Source of the DNA: Siphonodentalium dalli
Lineage: Eukaryota; Mollusca; Scaphopoda; Gadilida; Siphonodentaliidae
Reading direction: 5' to 3'
Length of the DNA: 64,000 bases
Assembly: GCA_032622095.1 (NCBI GenBank)
Contig: CP136069.1
Span: forward strand, 80,808,958-80,872,957
The position numbers were made by a program, and so were the translations under genes. Every line of letters starts with the position of its first letter. Within the stretch, counting starts at the first letter, position 1. Below are positions 11,296 through 22,684 of this stretch, piece by piece. The notes below the pieces were generated by a model. That model did not search any database, was not told the origin of the DNA, and worked only from the letters and a program-made list of their open reading frames with translations.

Positions 11296-12134
11296 TAGCA
11301 GGTGGACCCGACTTCGTCTGGGCTGTTTCCCCTCTGCTTTTCAGCGATTTGACCTTGAATTGTCCATTTTGAAGGTCAAGGTGAGGTGGTCACGATTTGA
11401 CCCGTCCAAAACACTGCCCGAACAAAAGTACCCGACAAAAGTACCTGTCGAAATCCATCCGGTTTTACCCGATTTGACCTTGAATTGATCATTTTGAAGG
11501 TCAAGGTCAGGTCGGGTCACGATTTTACCCGTCCAAAACACTGTGGACAAAATTAACCCTATGTATAAAATTTCGTCGAAATCCCATCAAAATTCGTGAT
11601 TTGACCTTGAATTGACCCGATTTCAAGGTCAAGGTCACGTCGCAAATGAATAGGCCTATGACACTCCCCCATACGAAAGTATCCCTAGACACCAATTTTC
11701 ATCGAAACTCAGTGGACAAAAGTAACCCTACGTATAAAATTTCGTCGAAATCCCATCAAAATTCGCTATTCGACCTTGAATTGACCAGATTTCAAGGTCA
11801 ATGTCACGTCGCACGGGCAAACGAATAGGCTTACGGCACTCCCCATACGAAAGTATCGCCAGACACTAATTTTCATCGAAATCCCGTGATACTCGGGCGT
11901 TCGACCTTGAAATGACCCGATTTCAAGGTCAAGGTCACGTCGCACGGACAAATTAACAGGCCCATGCCACTCTCGGCCGAAAGTATCCCCACATACCAAG
12001 TTTCATCGAAATCGGCTCGGCCGTTTTCGAGTCCATCGCGAACACACAGACAGACAGACACACACACACTCACCCTCACACACACACACCCTCCCTCACC
12101 CACACACACACATTTCCCAAAATATATAATAGAT
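11293..12134 (+). repeat. GGTCA-rich dispersed repeat, near-complete copy
   Basis: It starts TACTAGCAGGTGGACCCGAC. It then runs through repeated blocks of 'TGACCTTGAA..., ATTTCAAGGTCAAGGTCACG' and 'ACCAATTTTCATCGAAA', and ends with ACACACAGACAGACAG, TTCCC and AAAATATATAATAGAT. These are the start and end signatures of the units in the 45.7-51.5 kb array. Open frames across it are products of the repeat, not genes. Confidence 0.85.
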
Positions 12135-12140
12135 ATATAT

Positions 12141-12385
12141 AATCCAGTGGTGGAGTGTTCAATCTATAACATGCACCCCCCCCCCCCCCGACATCGCCGG
12201 GGATGATTATTGACGAAATAACGGGCATCTTTGGTCAGTGGTATATAGTGTGAAGAACATCCACTAACTATATAAAGCACCCATTATTTCGTTATTTAAT
12301 CCAGTGGGGAGTGTTCAATCTATAATATGCTCCAACCCCCCCCCCCCCCCCCAGATCTCCGGGGGATGATTATTGACGAAATATA
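12141..12385 (+). repeat. Tandem pair around long C-runs
   Basis: AATCCAGTGG...GGAGTGTTCAATCTATAA, a run of 14-17 C, then GGGATGATTATTGACGAAAT appears twice (from about 12142 and about 12299). The C-runs are likely length-variable or error-prone. Confidence 0.8.
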
Positions 12386-12585
12386 TATCTTTATTTCCTC
12401 CATTAATGAAGAGTTCTACAACAACATATGTACAAGTTCACAGACAGTTATACAATGTGTACAGCACAAATAATAAGTCAGCAGATTAACATATTTTACA
12501 TACAGAAACAGATGATAAACAATTTTAAGCACTCACACAAACAAACATATACATATACATACAGTGCGATATGCAGACAACGGAT

Positions 12586-12840
12586 AGAGAGAGAGAGAGT
12601 TATACAGTTATAGTCCGGGAGCTAATATGTATACACTTGCACCCCCTGGAACTTAACTTCACCCCACTCATTTTGTTCCTTATTATGTCCTTCACCATTT
12701 AAGCAATGCTAAAGAGAGAGAGAGAGAGTTATACAGTTATAGTCCGGGAGCTAATAGGTATACACTTGCACCCCCTGGGACTTAACTTCACCCCACTCAT
12801 TTTGTTCCTTATTATGTCCGTCACCATTTAAGCAATGTTA
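12586..12840 (+). repeat. Tandem duplication, two 125-129 bp units
   Basis: GAGAGAGAGAGTTATACAG, TAGTCCGGGAGCTAATA, TATACACTTGCACCCCCTGG, and so on to TTTAAGCAATG occur twice with few differences. The pair lies upstream of the Penelope-like element. PLEs often carry repeated terminal copies, but I cannot show that this pair belongs to the element. Confidence 0.85.
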
Positions 12841-13262
12841 ACAACAACAAAAAGTGGCCGTGTAGACTCCAGACATCATGGCCGCCGTTTTTCAGACCAG
12901 ACCTTAAGTCAGTTTTATGCAAATTATAGCGGGAAAATCTGGTAAAATATATACTAATGATTATATTTTCGTGAAGCTAAGACGTAATGACACTTTTTTG
13001 GGCTAAAATTGAAACTCACCATCCAAGATGGCCGCCAAAATGGCCACCGGAAGTTGAAAATATGTCTTTTTTTCACAAATATATTCTAGATCAGTTCATG
13101 TTGTTTGGAACTGGTTGAGTAATATGACTTTATTTTGTGTTTTGTATATTAACTGATCATTGGAGCAATTAAATATCCAATTGTTGGGGTCCTAGCCCCT
13201 TCACATCCCTCAAAAATTTCACCAAAAAATCACAATTGGGATTCTAGTCATATTTCAACAAG
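12841..13262. other. Possible 5' untranslated region of the Penelope-like element
   Basis: AT-rich sequence without an open frame. It contains the phrases ATGGCCGCCGTTTT and AAGATGGCCGCC seen in other repeats of the window. Its position directly before the SGNH/RT coding remnants suggests an element leader. Confidence 0.3.
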
Positions 13263-13263
13263 G

Positions 13264-14153
13264 ATGATAGGGTGTCTGTCCGCACTCCTAACAAACGTGC
13301 ACGGTCGCCGGTGGCCCGCCAGCTTTTTCAGGCACCGCCATTTGAAGCAACACCGTCGAAACGACCAACTCTAGAACAAAGCGCCAGCCAGCCAATATCG
13401 AAATCGCGACAACCAGCATCACCACAACGAAAATCAACACCAACCGGGAAATCGTCAACCACAAGAGGAGACATTCGCCAGCCCTTTCGAACGCTGATCC
13501 CAATGCATCAATGGTAACACCCCCGTCACCAATTATCCAGTCGCCAACTTTTAAAGTCATCCAAGGTCAAAGCAATCGTAAGTTTTCAACCAAATTTTCT
13601 AAATTCAGGCAACCTGTACCTCCGTCGGCGGACAAAATGGACTAGTGTTTACCTAATCTTCTCAAAACTCCTGTTCTAATTTGGGGTTCTTCAAACGTTT
13701 CTAATATTGATGTCGATCCACCCGCGCTAACGCCACCGTGTTATCATATCCGGGCGGCTGTCTGAAGCATTTCAGGAGCATGTTAAACAGACTACTTTCA
13801 CGGAACCACAGTGAAATGGCGATAAAGACCATCAGGACCGAAATAACAAGAAGGACGATGGTAGCGCAGCAATGTGCGTTTTCAGCAACTTGGTATCGCA
13901 TATCGGTAAAGTGTTCCCTAATGCCAAAATTCTCTTTCAGGAAATCAATTTATCTTCTAAGTTATATAGCAGGGAACAAACTGTCATCAAAAACCTCAAC
14001 GAAAAGACAAAGAAACCCAGAAATTGCCAGATCATCCCGGCAATTGTGCCAGAGGACTTTAAAGTTATTCACGACAACATCCACTGGACCACAGCGGCAG
14101 CCGAGAAAATCTACAAGGGCTGGGAACCATACATCGACCAGTCTTTAAAATAA
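13264..14153 (+). pseudogene. SGNH-hydrolase-like N-terminal part of PLE-1
   Basis: A short basic, Pro/Ser/Gln-rich leader starts near SVRTPNKRARSP; the ATG at 13264 is one frame off. A block LIWGSSNVSNID then carries Gly-Ser-Ser-Asn at 13685-13696, matching block I (nucleophile Ser) of SGNH/GDSL hydrolases. After a frame change come YPGGCLKHF and HIGKVFPNAKILFQEI, which resemble the middle strands of the fold. The block ends VIHDNIHWTTAAA, a Asp-x-x-His signature (Asp at 14073, His at 14082) matching block V. At least two frameshifts and a stop at 13643 interrupt it. SGNH-type esterase domains are known in ORF1 of some CR1-group LINEs; I do not recall one in a canonical PLE. It could also be a chance juxtaposition from an older insertion, but the spacing before the RT is compact. 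Confidence 0.6.
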
Positions 14154-14226
14154 TTCATCAGAAAGGCACCAGCCATGCAGATAGGGTCGGCCTAGGGACT
14201 GAAATAATCAACCTGGTACCGCACCT

Positions 14227-16456
14227 GACTCTGACAACTGGTGAGAAATCATTATTAACACATGGCCTAAAATTTTGCCCCACCCCATCAGGAATGAAAC
14301 CAAAACCTAAAAGTATTGATGTGGGCGACGGAAAGGTCATTGTTATGGAGGACGGTATTTACAATATGGAAATGAAGGGAGTTCCAGCAAGCACACAATT
14401 CTTCGATACAACAGACAAAGCTTATCGATATAGAAACTCGGTGGGTGTTAAAAATATTTTTACATATCCATCGGGTTTGGCTCCTTCACCAAGCAAAGTT
14501 CCTGCCTGTATTTCCGAAGTAGCTAAACAAGTCAAATCTGACGTTTCAAACATACACAAATTTCACCAAGAGGACAACCTCACTAAGAACGAGAGAACTG
14601 CTCTTAAGAAACTTCGCAACAATAAAAATATCATCATTTAACCATGTGACAAAGGCAGCGCGGTCGTCATTCTTTCTAAAGATATCTACATTAAAGAGGC
14701 GATGCGCCAACTGAGCAACACAAACCATTATACACCTTTGATCGCACCAAATTGGAAAGAAAACACCTATAGATTTAATGACATTCTAAAACGCTTGCTG
14801 GATCATACCTTCATCGACAAAAACAATTGGAGTATCTATATTCGGACCGGGAAAAATCGAAAAACAGATCTATATACTTTTTACCCAAGGTCCACATATA
14901 TATACTTTTTACCCAAGGTCCACAAAAAGTTAAGTTCTTGGACTTATGAATACACGACCCCAGGTAGACCGACCGTGTCGGACTGTGGTTCAGTATCATA
15001 TAACATATCCCAGCATATCGATTTTTATCTGAAACCTATCGCCACCCGACATCCCAGTTATTTGAAAGATACAGAGGATTTTCTGAGCAAACTATCAAAA
15101 ATTTAAGTTCCTTCGTCTGCATACCTCATTACCCTCGATGTCCGCTCTATGTATACCAATATAGGCATCACAGATGGCTTGAAATCAATTAGAAGGGCAT
15201 TCGAGTTCTACTCAGATCCCGATAGGCCCAGCGAGGAAATTATTCAATTATTGGAACTTTCTCTCAGAGGAAATGATTTCGAATTTAACGGCCAATATTT
15301 CCTTCAAATATCGGGGTGTAGCATGGGCAAGAAATCCAGTCCTAACTTTGCTTCAATTTTCATGGCGGATTTGGGAGAAAGGGGCTCTAGAAAATTGTGA
15401 GAAAAAACCATTAGCATACCATAGGTTCTTGGATGACATTTTCATTATTTGGACCCACGGTCTGGATGATTTTAATGTTTTCTTAGATATATTGAATTCT
15501 CATGATGAAACCATTAAACTAGATGAAACAATTTCGGAAACCAGTATTGATTTCCTTGATGTAATTGTTTTCAAGGGGCCACAATTCCATTCCACTAATA
15601 TACTAGATACCAAATTGTATACTAAACCAACAGATTCTCATCAGCTTCTACACCATAAATCATTTCCCCCACCTAAAGTTTTCAAAGGTATAATCAAATC
15701 ACAAATCAGTCGATATCACAGAAACTGCACGAACAGAAGCGACCTAAATTCAGCTTGTTCGACAATATTCCAAGCTTTGCAACCGCGCGGGTACTCCAAG
15801 CGTTTACTCCGCCAAGTAAAGTCCGAAACCATAACAGAAATAGAATCATTGAGCCAGGACCTGGCGCCAACCGAACCGAGTAGAATTCGGCATAATCGGC
15901 TGACGCTGGGCGATGGAACAGTTTCATTTTGCAACAAGGACAAATGTTACATAAACAGAATGAAAATACGACCCTCGGTGGGGTATTCACAAGCCAACAA
16001 ACCCGCATATCGTATCAAACCAGAGGACAATTTGAATGTTATTTACCTGATCACCTGCAAAAAATGTCGTTTATAATATGTGGGCAGTCATAAAAACGCA
16101 CTTTGCTCACGAATGACCAACCATCTCTTAGATATTCCATTATATAATGATTTTTAGTGTTGCAGATCATTTCAATTTACCTGACCATGATGTAAGATTC
16201 CATTTCAGCTTTCAGCCAATCGAACAGACACCAATTCTAACCGAAGAGGATGAAACTTAATCATTGGATGGGCGTTCTCAAAACATATCATCCATTCGGA
16301 TTGAATCACGACTATATTGGGACTCGTCAGAAACACCTGTGCTTCCCTCTATTGTTCAATCGCATAAATGTTGAAATCGCAAGCATTTTCAAACGAAATT
16401 TCACAGAATTAAACTCTCAATTACCTGAGATTCTCGACAAACGAGTGATTATATAG
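14227..16456 (+). pseudogene. Penelope-type reverse transcriptase and GIY-YIG endonuclease (PLE-1)
   Basis: PLE-specific blocks appear in order: LTTGEKSLLTHGLKFCPTP (about 14230), DKGSAVVI (14648), FLPKVHKK (about 14906), GRPTVSDCGS (about 14963), LDVRSMYTNI (about 15138), GCSMGKKSSPNFASIFM (about 15316), the catalytic FLDDIFIIW (15427; the FLDD box supplies the metal-binding Asp pair), DFLDVIVF (about 15549) and TKLYTKPTDSHQLLHHKSFP (about 15616). The endonuclease part keeps VIYLITCKKC (16039) followed, after one stop, by YVGS. It ends with NHWMGVLKTYHPFGLN, a block typical of the C-terminus of GIY-YIG PLEs. Stops or frameshifts occur near 14640, 15100, 15380, 16074 and 16155. A 27-bp tandem duplication (about 14870-14925) disturbs the PKVHK region. 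Confidence 0.9.
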
Positions 16457-16543
16457 CTTATCGAAAGAATCCGAGTTTGTGCGACATGCTTGTTAGATCA
16501 AAATTGCATCATGTTGAAACATAATAAGCAGCACTTCTCTTAA

Positions 16544-17007
16544 AGGTACTCAATCCGACCAGAGGGTCCCCATCTCAACAGATTCCAACAACAACAATCC
16601 GATCAGAGGGTCCTATATTACTATTTCTTTGGCTTTGGTGGTAAAAAATATTTGATTCGAGTCGAGGGACCCACCAAACAAAGCTCAGAGTTATTAAATA
16701 TTGATTTTTGAAAATTCTTATGTTCTCGAGATGAGTACTAATAATTGCCGTCAATTTCGTTTCCTGCTCGAGATTTGTACACCAAAACTCTATTCAAACA
16801 GACCAGGATGGATAACTCTAAAATCAAGTGGTAATAATAACGCAATTTTGACTGAGATCTGGGCCAGAAAGTATTCCCGATAATGAAAAATAATAGATTT
16901 CTAAAATCGATACTTGATGGGTGACTTTCTCGACTCGAATCAAATATTTTTGACCCCCGAAGCCATTGAAATAGTAATTGAGAGGAGTTTTATCGGATGG
17001 AGTACCT
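16544..17007. mobile_element. TTAA-flanked MITE, family A, copy 1
   Basis: Ends are AGGTACTCAATCCGACCAGA and, inverted, AGGTACTCCATCCGATAAAA, with TTAA on both sides (16540-16543 and 17008-17011). The inside is a long imperfect palindrome: TTTGATTCGAGTCGAGG is mirrored by TCTCGACTCGAATCAAAT. No coding capacity. A TTAA target with purine-rich ends, written TTAAAGG..., matches T2/Kolobok-type MITEs as described in Xenopus. That family link is inference. Confidence 0.8.
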
Positions 17008-17152
17008 TTAATCCTTCATGTCTCAATGACAAACCTTAAACTCATTAGCGAGTTCCAAAGATACATTTACGTAAGAAATATCGCCAGCGACCTGAGCCCG
17101 TGCATACTTAATGTTTTCACACACACAAAAAACACACACACGTACGCACGCA

Positions 17153-17709
17153 CCCCGACTCGAACAGATGATTGTACCAAAATTACAGGCATCAGAACAG
17201 AACAATTCTGCCAAAATTTATGGTCGGACAATTACTGGGCACACCGGCTGAAAAACATTTACGATCAGACCCGAGAGTACAGGCTGTTTTGTCAGTGACA
17301 TTTTGTCAGGACTTACATTGGATTAATTTCTGGTAAATTTTAATTCATTTCAGCTCATAAAAGTTTCTCCTCTTGCACTCATAACAGAGATATGCAGTTA
17401 AACAGCTTTCACGAAAGTGGGAGAAGTAATTTGTCCATTTTTGGCGACCGTGGGACAAATTACGCTTCGCACTTTCTTGGGAGCTATTTAACTGCATAGT
17501 GCATTAAGAAATATCTTTTATGAGTTGAAATGAATCAAAATTTACCTGAAATGTAAGTATTGATGAACGTCACCGACGGAAAATGGTTGTCCCCTCAGAA
17601 AATTCCTTTAGTTGGTGTGCCCAGTAAATGTCCGACGACAGAAATTTTGGCCAGAATTTTTCTGTTCTGATTCCTGTAACTTTTGACACAATCAACGGAT
17701 CGAGTCGGG
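17153..17709. repeat. Long imperfect hairpin, about 560 bp
   Basis: The left arm (CCCCGACTCGA, ATTACAGGCATCAGAACAGA, ATTACTGGGCACACC) is mirrored by the right arm (GGTGTGCCCAGTAAATG, TCTGTTCTGATTCCTGTAAC, TCGAGTCGGG). An inner palindrome pairs AGTAATTTGTCC with GGACAAATTACG around about 17440. It looks like a foldback element. Frames crossing it are not genes. Confidence 0.7.
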
Positions 17710-17719
17710 TGATGTGGCA

Positions 17720-19869
17720 AACTTAATAACATAACATAAATATTTTAGCGACAGCTTGATAACAACCGGTGATGGAAATTTAGTTATCTGATAGATAGTT
17801 ACCTCGTCTTATACATGTATGCATGTCTTTGGGTCGAGTAATTTCTCGAGGCTGAGTGTCAGTTTGCTGGTTTCTCTTACGAAAAGTATCACAAATACCA
17901 AGATTCAGCTCGATGCAGCCATTTCGATCCAACTTCACGAACCCTCTATCTTCAAATATATCATTTATTTTCCGTTTGCGGGATAAAAATTAAAAGCCAT
18001 GTTCGAATCTGTTGGGGTTGACATAATATTAGCAATTAGATTCCGTTAAATAAATGCCTCATCGGGTCTGGGTATCAGAGAATTTAATAAACAATATAGC
18101 GAGACTATACATTTTACTCAGTATTATACTCCAATAACATTATAATAGCAAACTATCAGCTCCAATGAAGAAATATATTCAACAAAATATATAATTATAA
18201 AGAAACTATGTACATGTATGATTCACAAAACATTCTTACATGTATATTGTACATTAGCCTGCAAACAATTTGTGTTATATATATCACTTTCAAGTTTCAA
18301 CAGATATGGTCAGAGTGTGACATAAAAGAGGAAACAAAAATTCAGAATACAGTGCTCATTTATTTCTCCTCCAACTTTTATATAACTTATACTCCAGGCA
18401 GTTAATATACCGTGGTCCTATTCTTTATAATGTGGGCGCATATAATGTATAGCCAGTTTTTTATACGCAGGTCCGCATTCGGAAACTATTTTCTTCGAAT
18501 TACAACCTGAAGAGTCTTGACCGTTTGTCTCGCCGTGATATAGTTGTAACAATGTCAATGGTGTGATATGGATACACTATTATAAGAGCATCGAATATTT
18601 ATATACTACTTGGTTGGTTTGATATTAGGGCCCGATATCAGCCCGATGTAACCTCATATCAGCCTGAGACCGAAGTTCGAAGACTGATATGAGATTACTG
18701 ACGGCTGATATAAGATATTAGCGAGTTTGCGATTTCAAAACCTCTACCCGTACCGGTACATGTTTTGTATTCGGAAACTGTTTTACGGGTAGAATTCATC
18801 GCATCGACTGGTAATGTATGGTGAGCCAATTGCAACAAAAAAGATATCATAATATAGATAGATTGTTATTCGTATTCGCTTTATTGGCCGATGTTATACT
18901 TACCGTTATGGATTGTTGGAAAGTTTTATTTAGATTAGACGGGCATCAGGATAATAAGTTGCATTCAGTAAGGACGAGGCGGCAGTTGGGTGGGGTTGGG
19001 CTTTTCTATCACTCATCTTGTTAACATTTTCAACAATCGGATTGTACAAGCCATAGACCAATCAAATGTTGACTATAAATCGGTTGGAATTTTCAGACTT
19101 ATAAAATAGATTATGATAGTTCAATATATTCAATCACGTTATAGTTAAATTTTCCAACCAATATTAGGTGTAAAATGTATTGTTTTAGACCCAGGGTATA
19201 ATAATGTCCTACATGTACTTTCCGTCAGATATAAGACAGAATGTGTGCCTTAGTAGTAACATATTTATTGTGCCATGAATATAATGGATTAAATTACAAA
19301 TTAGATATATTTATACATATGATGTGGCAACAGGGGATTGGAGTACAAGTTATGCAACTTATTGGTGATCCTCTCCCCGTATTCAGAAGCACTCATGAGG
19401 ATATAGTAAAGAGTTGGTAGTGCTGATAAGAAAAGGATATACCAAGTTTAGATGGTTAAAGTGGGGGAAGATGTATACATGGGTTCGGACCTCAAATTAT
19501 TTAGAAAAGGATAAAATCCAGGTTGTTTCATTTTTCTCTGGGGAAATGGTGGTTAATCAAATGCAATCAGTGAAATATGTTTCATGACTTACATTAGACA
19601 TCAATTGTTATTTAGGTAAATTTCCTCACAATAGGTCCGGAGCCATGGATACACCCTTAAGTACATGATGGCGGTGGTGTTGCTGCAATGGGATCAGAAA
19701 AGAATTTCGTAGTCATAGAGTTCATATTATTATTATTATTATTATTATTGCGCTCGTGTTAGGCCTCAGATGAAACGACCAGATGTCGAAATATAAGATT
19801 GTACTATTTCAAATAAACGACTATTTAATTCATTTGTGCCTTATTTTAGTTGGGGAATATTTAGTCATA
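17720..19869. other. No supported gene
   Basis: AT-rich DNA. A palindromic patch near 18625-18725 carries several GATATCAGCC/GGCTGATAT motifs, and an (ATT)n run lies at about 19726-19748. No exon with both splice sites and recognisable protein content was found. Confidence 0.45.
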
Positions 19870-19873
19870 TTAA

Positions 19874-20353
19874 AGGTACTCAATCCGATCAGAGTGTCCC
19901 CATCTCAACAGATTCCAACAACAACAATCCGATCAGAGGGTCCTATATTACTATTTCTTTGGCTTTGGGGGTAAAAAATATTTGATTCGAGTCGAGGAAC
20001 CCATCAAACAAAGCTCAGAGTTATTAGATATTGATTTTTGAAATTTGTTATTTTCTCGAGATGAGTACTAATAATTGCATTCAATTTCGTAATCTGCTCG
20101 AGATGTGTACACCAAAACACTATTCAAACAGACAAGGATGGATAACTCTAAAATCAAGTGGTAACAATAACGCAATTTTGACTGTGTTCTGGGCCAGAAA
20201 GTATTCCCGATAATGAAAAATAATAGATTTCTAAAATCGATATCTAACAAATCTGAGCTTTGATGGGTGACTTCCTCGACTCGAATCAAATATTTTTGAC
20301 CCCCGAAGCCATTGAAATAGTATTTGAGAGGAGTTTTATCGGATGGAGTACCT
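19874..20353. mobile_element. TTAA-flanked MITE, family A, copy 2
   Basis: Closely similar to 16544-17007 along its length, with the same ends and a TTAA on each side (19870-19873 and 20354-20357). It retains the CGATATCTAACAAATCTGAGC segment that copy 1 lacks near the right arm, so copy 1 has a small deletion. Confidence 0.85.
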
Positions 20354-20499
20354 TTAAGTAAGTTGTTACATTGGTTTTGAATTTTTGAACAGATCGAAGG
20401 GTCGGGGCAAGGGAACATTTATCCCAATAGGGATTTTTTCGGGATCTAAACCCGGAGGTAGGTTGAAAAGTTAAACTTGGTAAAGATAAAATGTGTAAA

Positions 20500-21057
20500 A
20501 GGGGTACTGTACGCCATTTTCAATAAATTCCCGGTAATAACAGCGATCTAATATCGATATTATATAGAAAAAATGACTAATTTGAGTCGAAGATGTATTC
20601 TGTAAACGATCAGGTTAATGTGGGTAATCTTAAAATCCAAGTTAACAATTTGATATAAATTTAATTTATGGCTGGAGCCATAAAATGAATTACGAATTTC
20701 CGTTTGCAAGACGTAATCAAATTAATTAATGGATTGCGGATTAGTTAACGCGTGGCGCACATGACCGTGTAAACAATTATATTTATACGGGAAGTAAACA
20801 CAAACCACTCACTGGGTGGTGACTACACAATAACATAAATGAGTATATGGGACTAATATACATATAATATACCATTTATATGATACATTTGCTTGAAAAA
20901 TGTACAAAAATTACTCGACAATTTGTATTTTCACATTCCGTCTATTCTGTCATCCGTAACATTACTTCGTACTCAACAGACTTTCAGATAATGGTTACCT
21001 TATTCTCCGACTCAGAGACTATAGAAACCAACAACAACATTTGAGTACAGTATCCCT
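20500..21057. mobile_element. TTAA-target MITE, family B, copy 1
   Basis: Begins AGGGGTACTGTACGCC and ends with the inverted form of AGGGATACTGTACTC. A TTAA follows at 21058-21061; the left target is decayed (GTAAA). Internal sequence (CAATAAATTCCCGGTAA, GATCTAATATC) is shared with 27860-28498. Ends of the form TTAAAGGRR match the consensus of T2/Kolobok-type MITEs. Confidence 0.7.
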
Positions 21058-21179
21058 TTAAATTGTAGTCTGTTTATTATACGGATTGAATACAACAGTA
21101 TTGTGGTGCAAATGTGCCATGTCCGTTCAGATGGTAGATATAGTGCGAATTTGTAGTTTTTAGATCAACATTTGCATAT

Positions 21180-21660
21180 TTTTGGTAAAACATTTGGGCT
21201 GAAATGGCTATCAGGTCTCAAAATGTCCAACAAATGGAAAGCTTGATGCCAGTTTGGATGCTAGGATTTAGCAAATGTCATGTTCAGATATCAATTGTTT
21301 CTCACAAAGGGTCGAACCGGTGTGTCCCGGTCCCTCCCCAGTGGCCAGTCAGAAACTGATAATTAATTTAAGGGAAAAAAACAAATCGGGGTGAATTTGC
21401 ATGGCGTGAGACCACTAGATATTATGATATTAGGATTGTTCAGGGACAGATCTACACATTTTCTTGTAGGCCTACTGATCAGCCCAATGGATTATGCCCA
21501 CCCCCGGCTAGTGACAAAAAGACTACTGGTTCATTTAGAATATGCTACCATCCAGTCGGATGTTAGGGACCAGTTGGGAAAAATCAAAGCCCAACGGGGG
21601 GGGGGGGTGCAAATGGAATTGCGCGCAAACTTGTGAATTTGATATGGTTCAAGGGGGTGA
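21180..21660 (+). repeat. Dispersed repeat related to the inside of the hAT-like element at 42.3 kb
   Basis: Shares phrases with 42600-42980: GATGCTAGGATT, CCGGTGTGTCC, GGTGCAAATGGAATT and GTTCAAGGGGGTG. A related piece occurs near 59260-59700. It contains a run of 13 G. The open frame here is not a gene. Confidence 0.5.
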
Positions 21661-22221
21661 AGTTAGAAGCGCTAAGCGCGGAGACAATCTATAGCCACGT
21701 CCCTGCAATTGCTCGAGACTTCGACGATAGCATCATCTACTCACTCTATTAACCACAACATGTCATTAATGTAGTGAACAACGTTGTTTTAGTGAAAAGA
21801 TCGGTCTTCCATGTTTATCTAAGTGCTAGAAGCCGCCTCGAGAATTTGAACTTAATTTAAAGCTGGCTTAAAATGACAACTTTATCAATGATGTTTGCCC
21901 ATGAAATCTTGCAATAAATAGGTTAGCGCATAGCTGACTGGAATTTCATGTAATTCATGAACCTTTGAGTGAGAAAATCGTAGTGAAATCTTACCGGTCA
22001 ACGGGACACATCAACCGTTCCAAATTGCTATCGCTTTATGGGCTGAATTGAAAGTACCCAAAGAGACCGTGACTATGTTCGCCGATTCACCGGGACGGGT
22101 ATCGCAAACTCGCTATCATCAAACCAACAGGGTAATATTTATTAATTAGATCGATTCCCAATAACTGGAAATTCTTTCATATGAGTGACGTCACAGAAAT
22201 CGACATGCTACACGTTATTAA

Positions 22222-22551
22222 CCTCTTCGCTGCTATGACGTCCGTATCTATTACGGACGTAAAAGTGCACGCCGTGTGCTATATGGTCCGTAGGTACTAC
22301 GGACCTACTTCAGCACACTAGAAGTAGGCCATTATACATAACTGGAACTCAGAGATTAGTGCATCGGAACAACTGTATATCGACGTTTCAAACAGTGTAT
22401 GATGTTCCACGATTGTGAACAATAATAGCCTTTCAGCTGAGTCACTTTTATGGTTCTTTTGACATTCCCAGCTATATTTTCCCATTGGAAAATGCCAATA
22501 ACGTCACCAGCCCAGCACACGACGTCATAACGTCATTTAGCAGCGAAGAGG
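22222..22551. mobile_element. piggyBac-like MITE, 330 bp
   Basis: Terminal repeats CCTCTTCGCTGCTA and, inverted, CCTCTTCGCTGCTAAATGAC are flanked by TTAA at 22218-22221 and 22552-22555. TTAA targets with CCY ends are the hallmark of piggyBac transposons. A strong inner palindrome (GGTCCGTAGGTACTACGGACC) lies near 22286-22306. No coding capacity. Confidence 0.75.
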
Positions 22552-22684
22552 TTAAATGAAACTCCACAGCTTCACACAGGCATGGGCCCAGAAATAAGGG
22601 GGGGGCAGAGATTCATTGCAATTTATCTGAAACATGAACTCAAACCATATAGACAATATACATATGACTGAAATAAGTACAGAA

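Larger units (their letters stand above)
10188..11408 (+). repeat. Segmental duplication, copy 2 (partner 2697-3908)
   Basis: Direct copy of 2697-3908 at an offset of 7,491 bp. The left edge cuts the LINE fragment and follows the GTAGTT hairpin. The right edge is defined only by the truncation of the GGTCA repeat in copy 1. Near-identity of non-coding DNA indicates a very recent event, or two haplotypes wrongly joined in the assembly. Confidence 0.9.
13264..16456 (+). mobile_element. Penelope-like retroelement with an N-terminal SGNH-like domain (PLE-1)
   Basis: About 3.2 kb of broken coding sequence shows, in order: a basic proline/serine-rich N-terminus (13275-13680), an SGNH-hydrolase-like region (13680-14153), a PLE fingers block (14227 onward), RT palm motifs (14900-15740) and a C-terminal GIY-YIG-like endonuclease region (16030-16310). 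Several frameshifts and stops divide it, so the element is inactive. PLEs copy themselves by RT primed at a chromosomal nick; in canonical members the nick is made by the C-terminal GIY-YIG nuclease. Exact ends and a target duplication were not identified. A TTAA-flanked MITE begins 84 bp after the last recognisable coding block. Confidence 0.85.
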
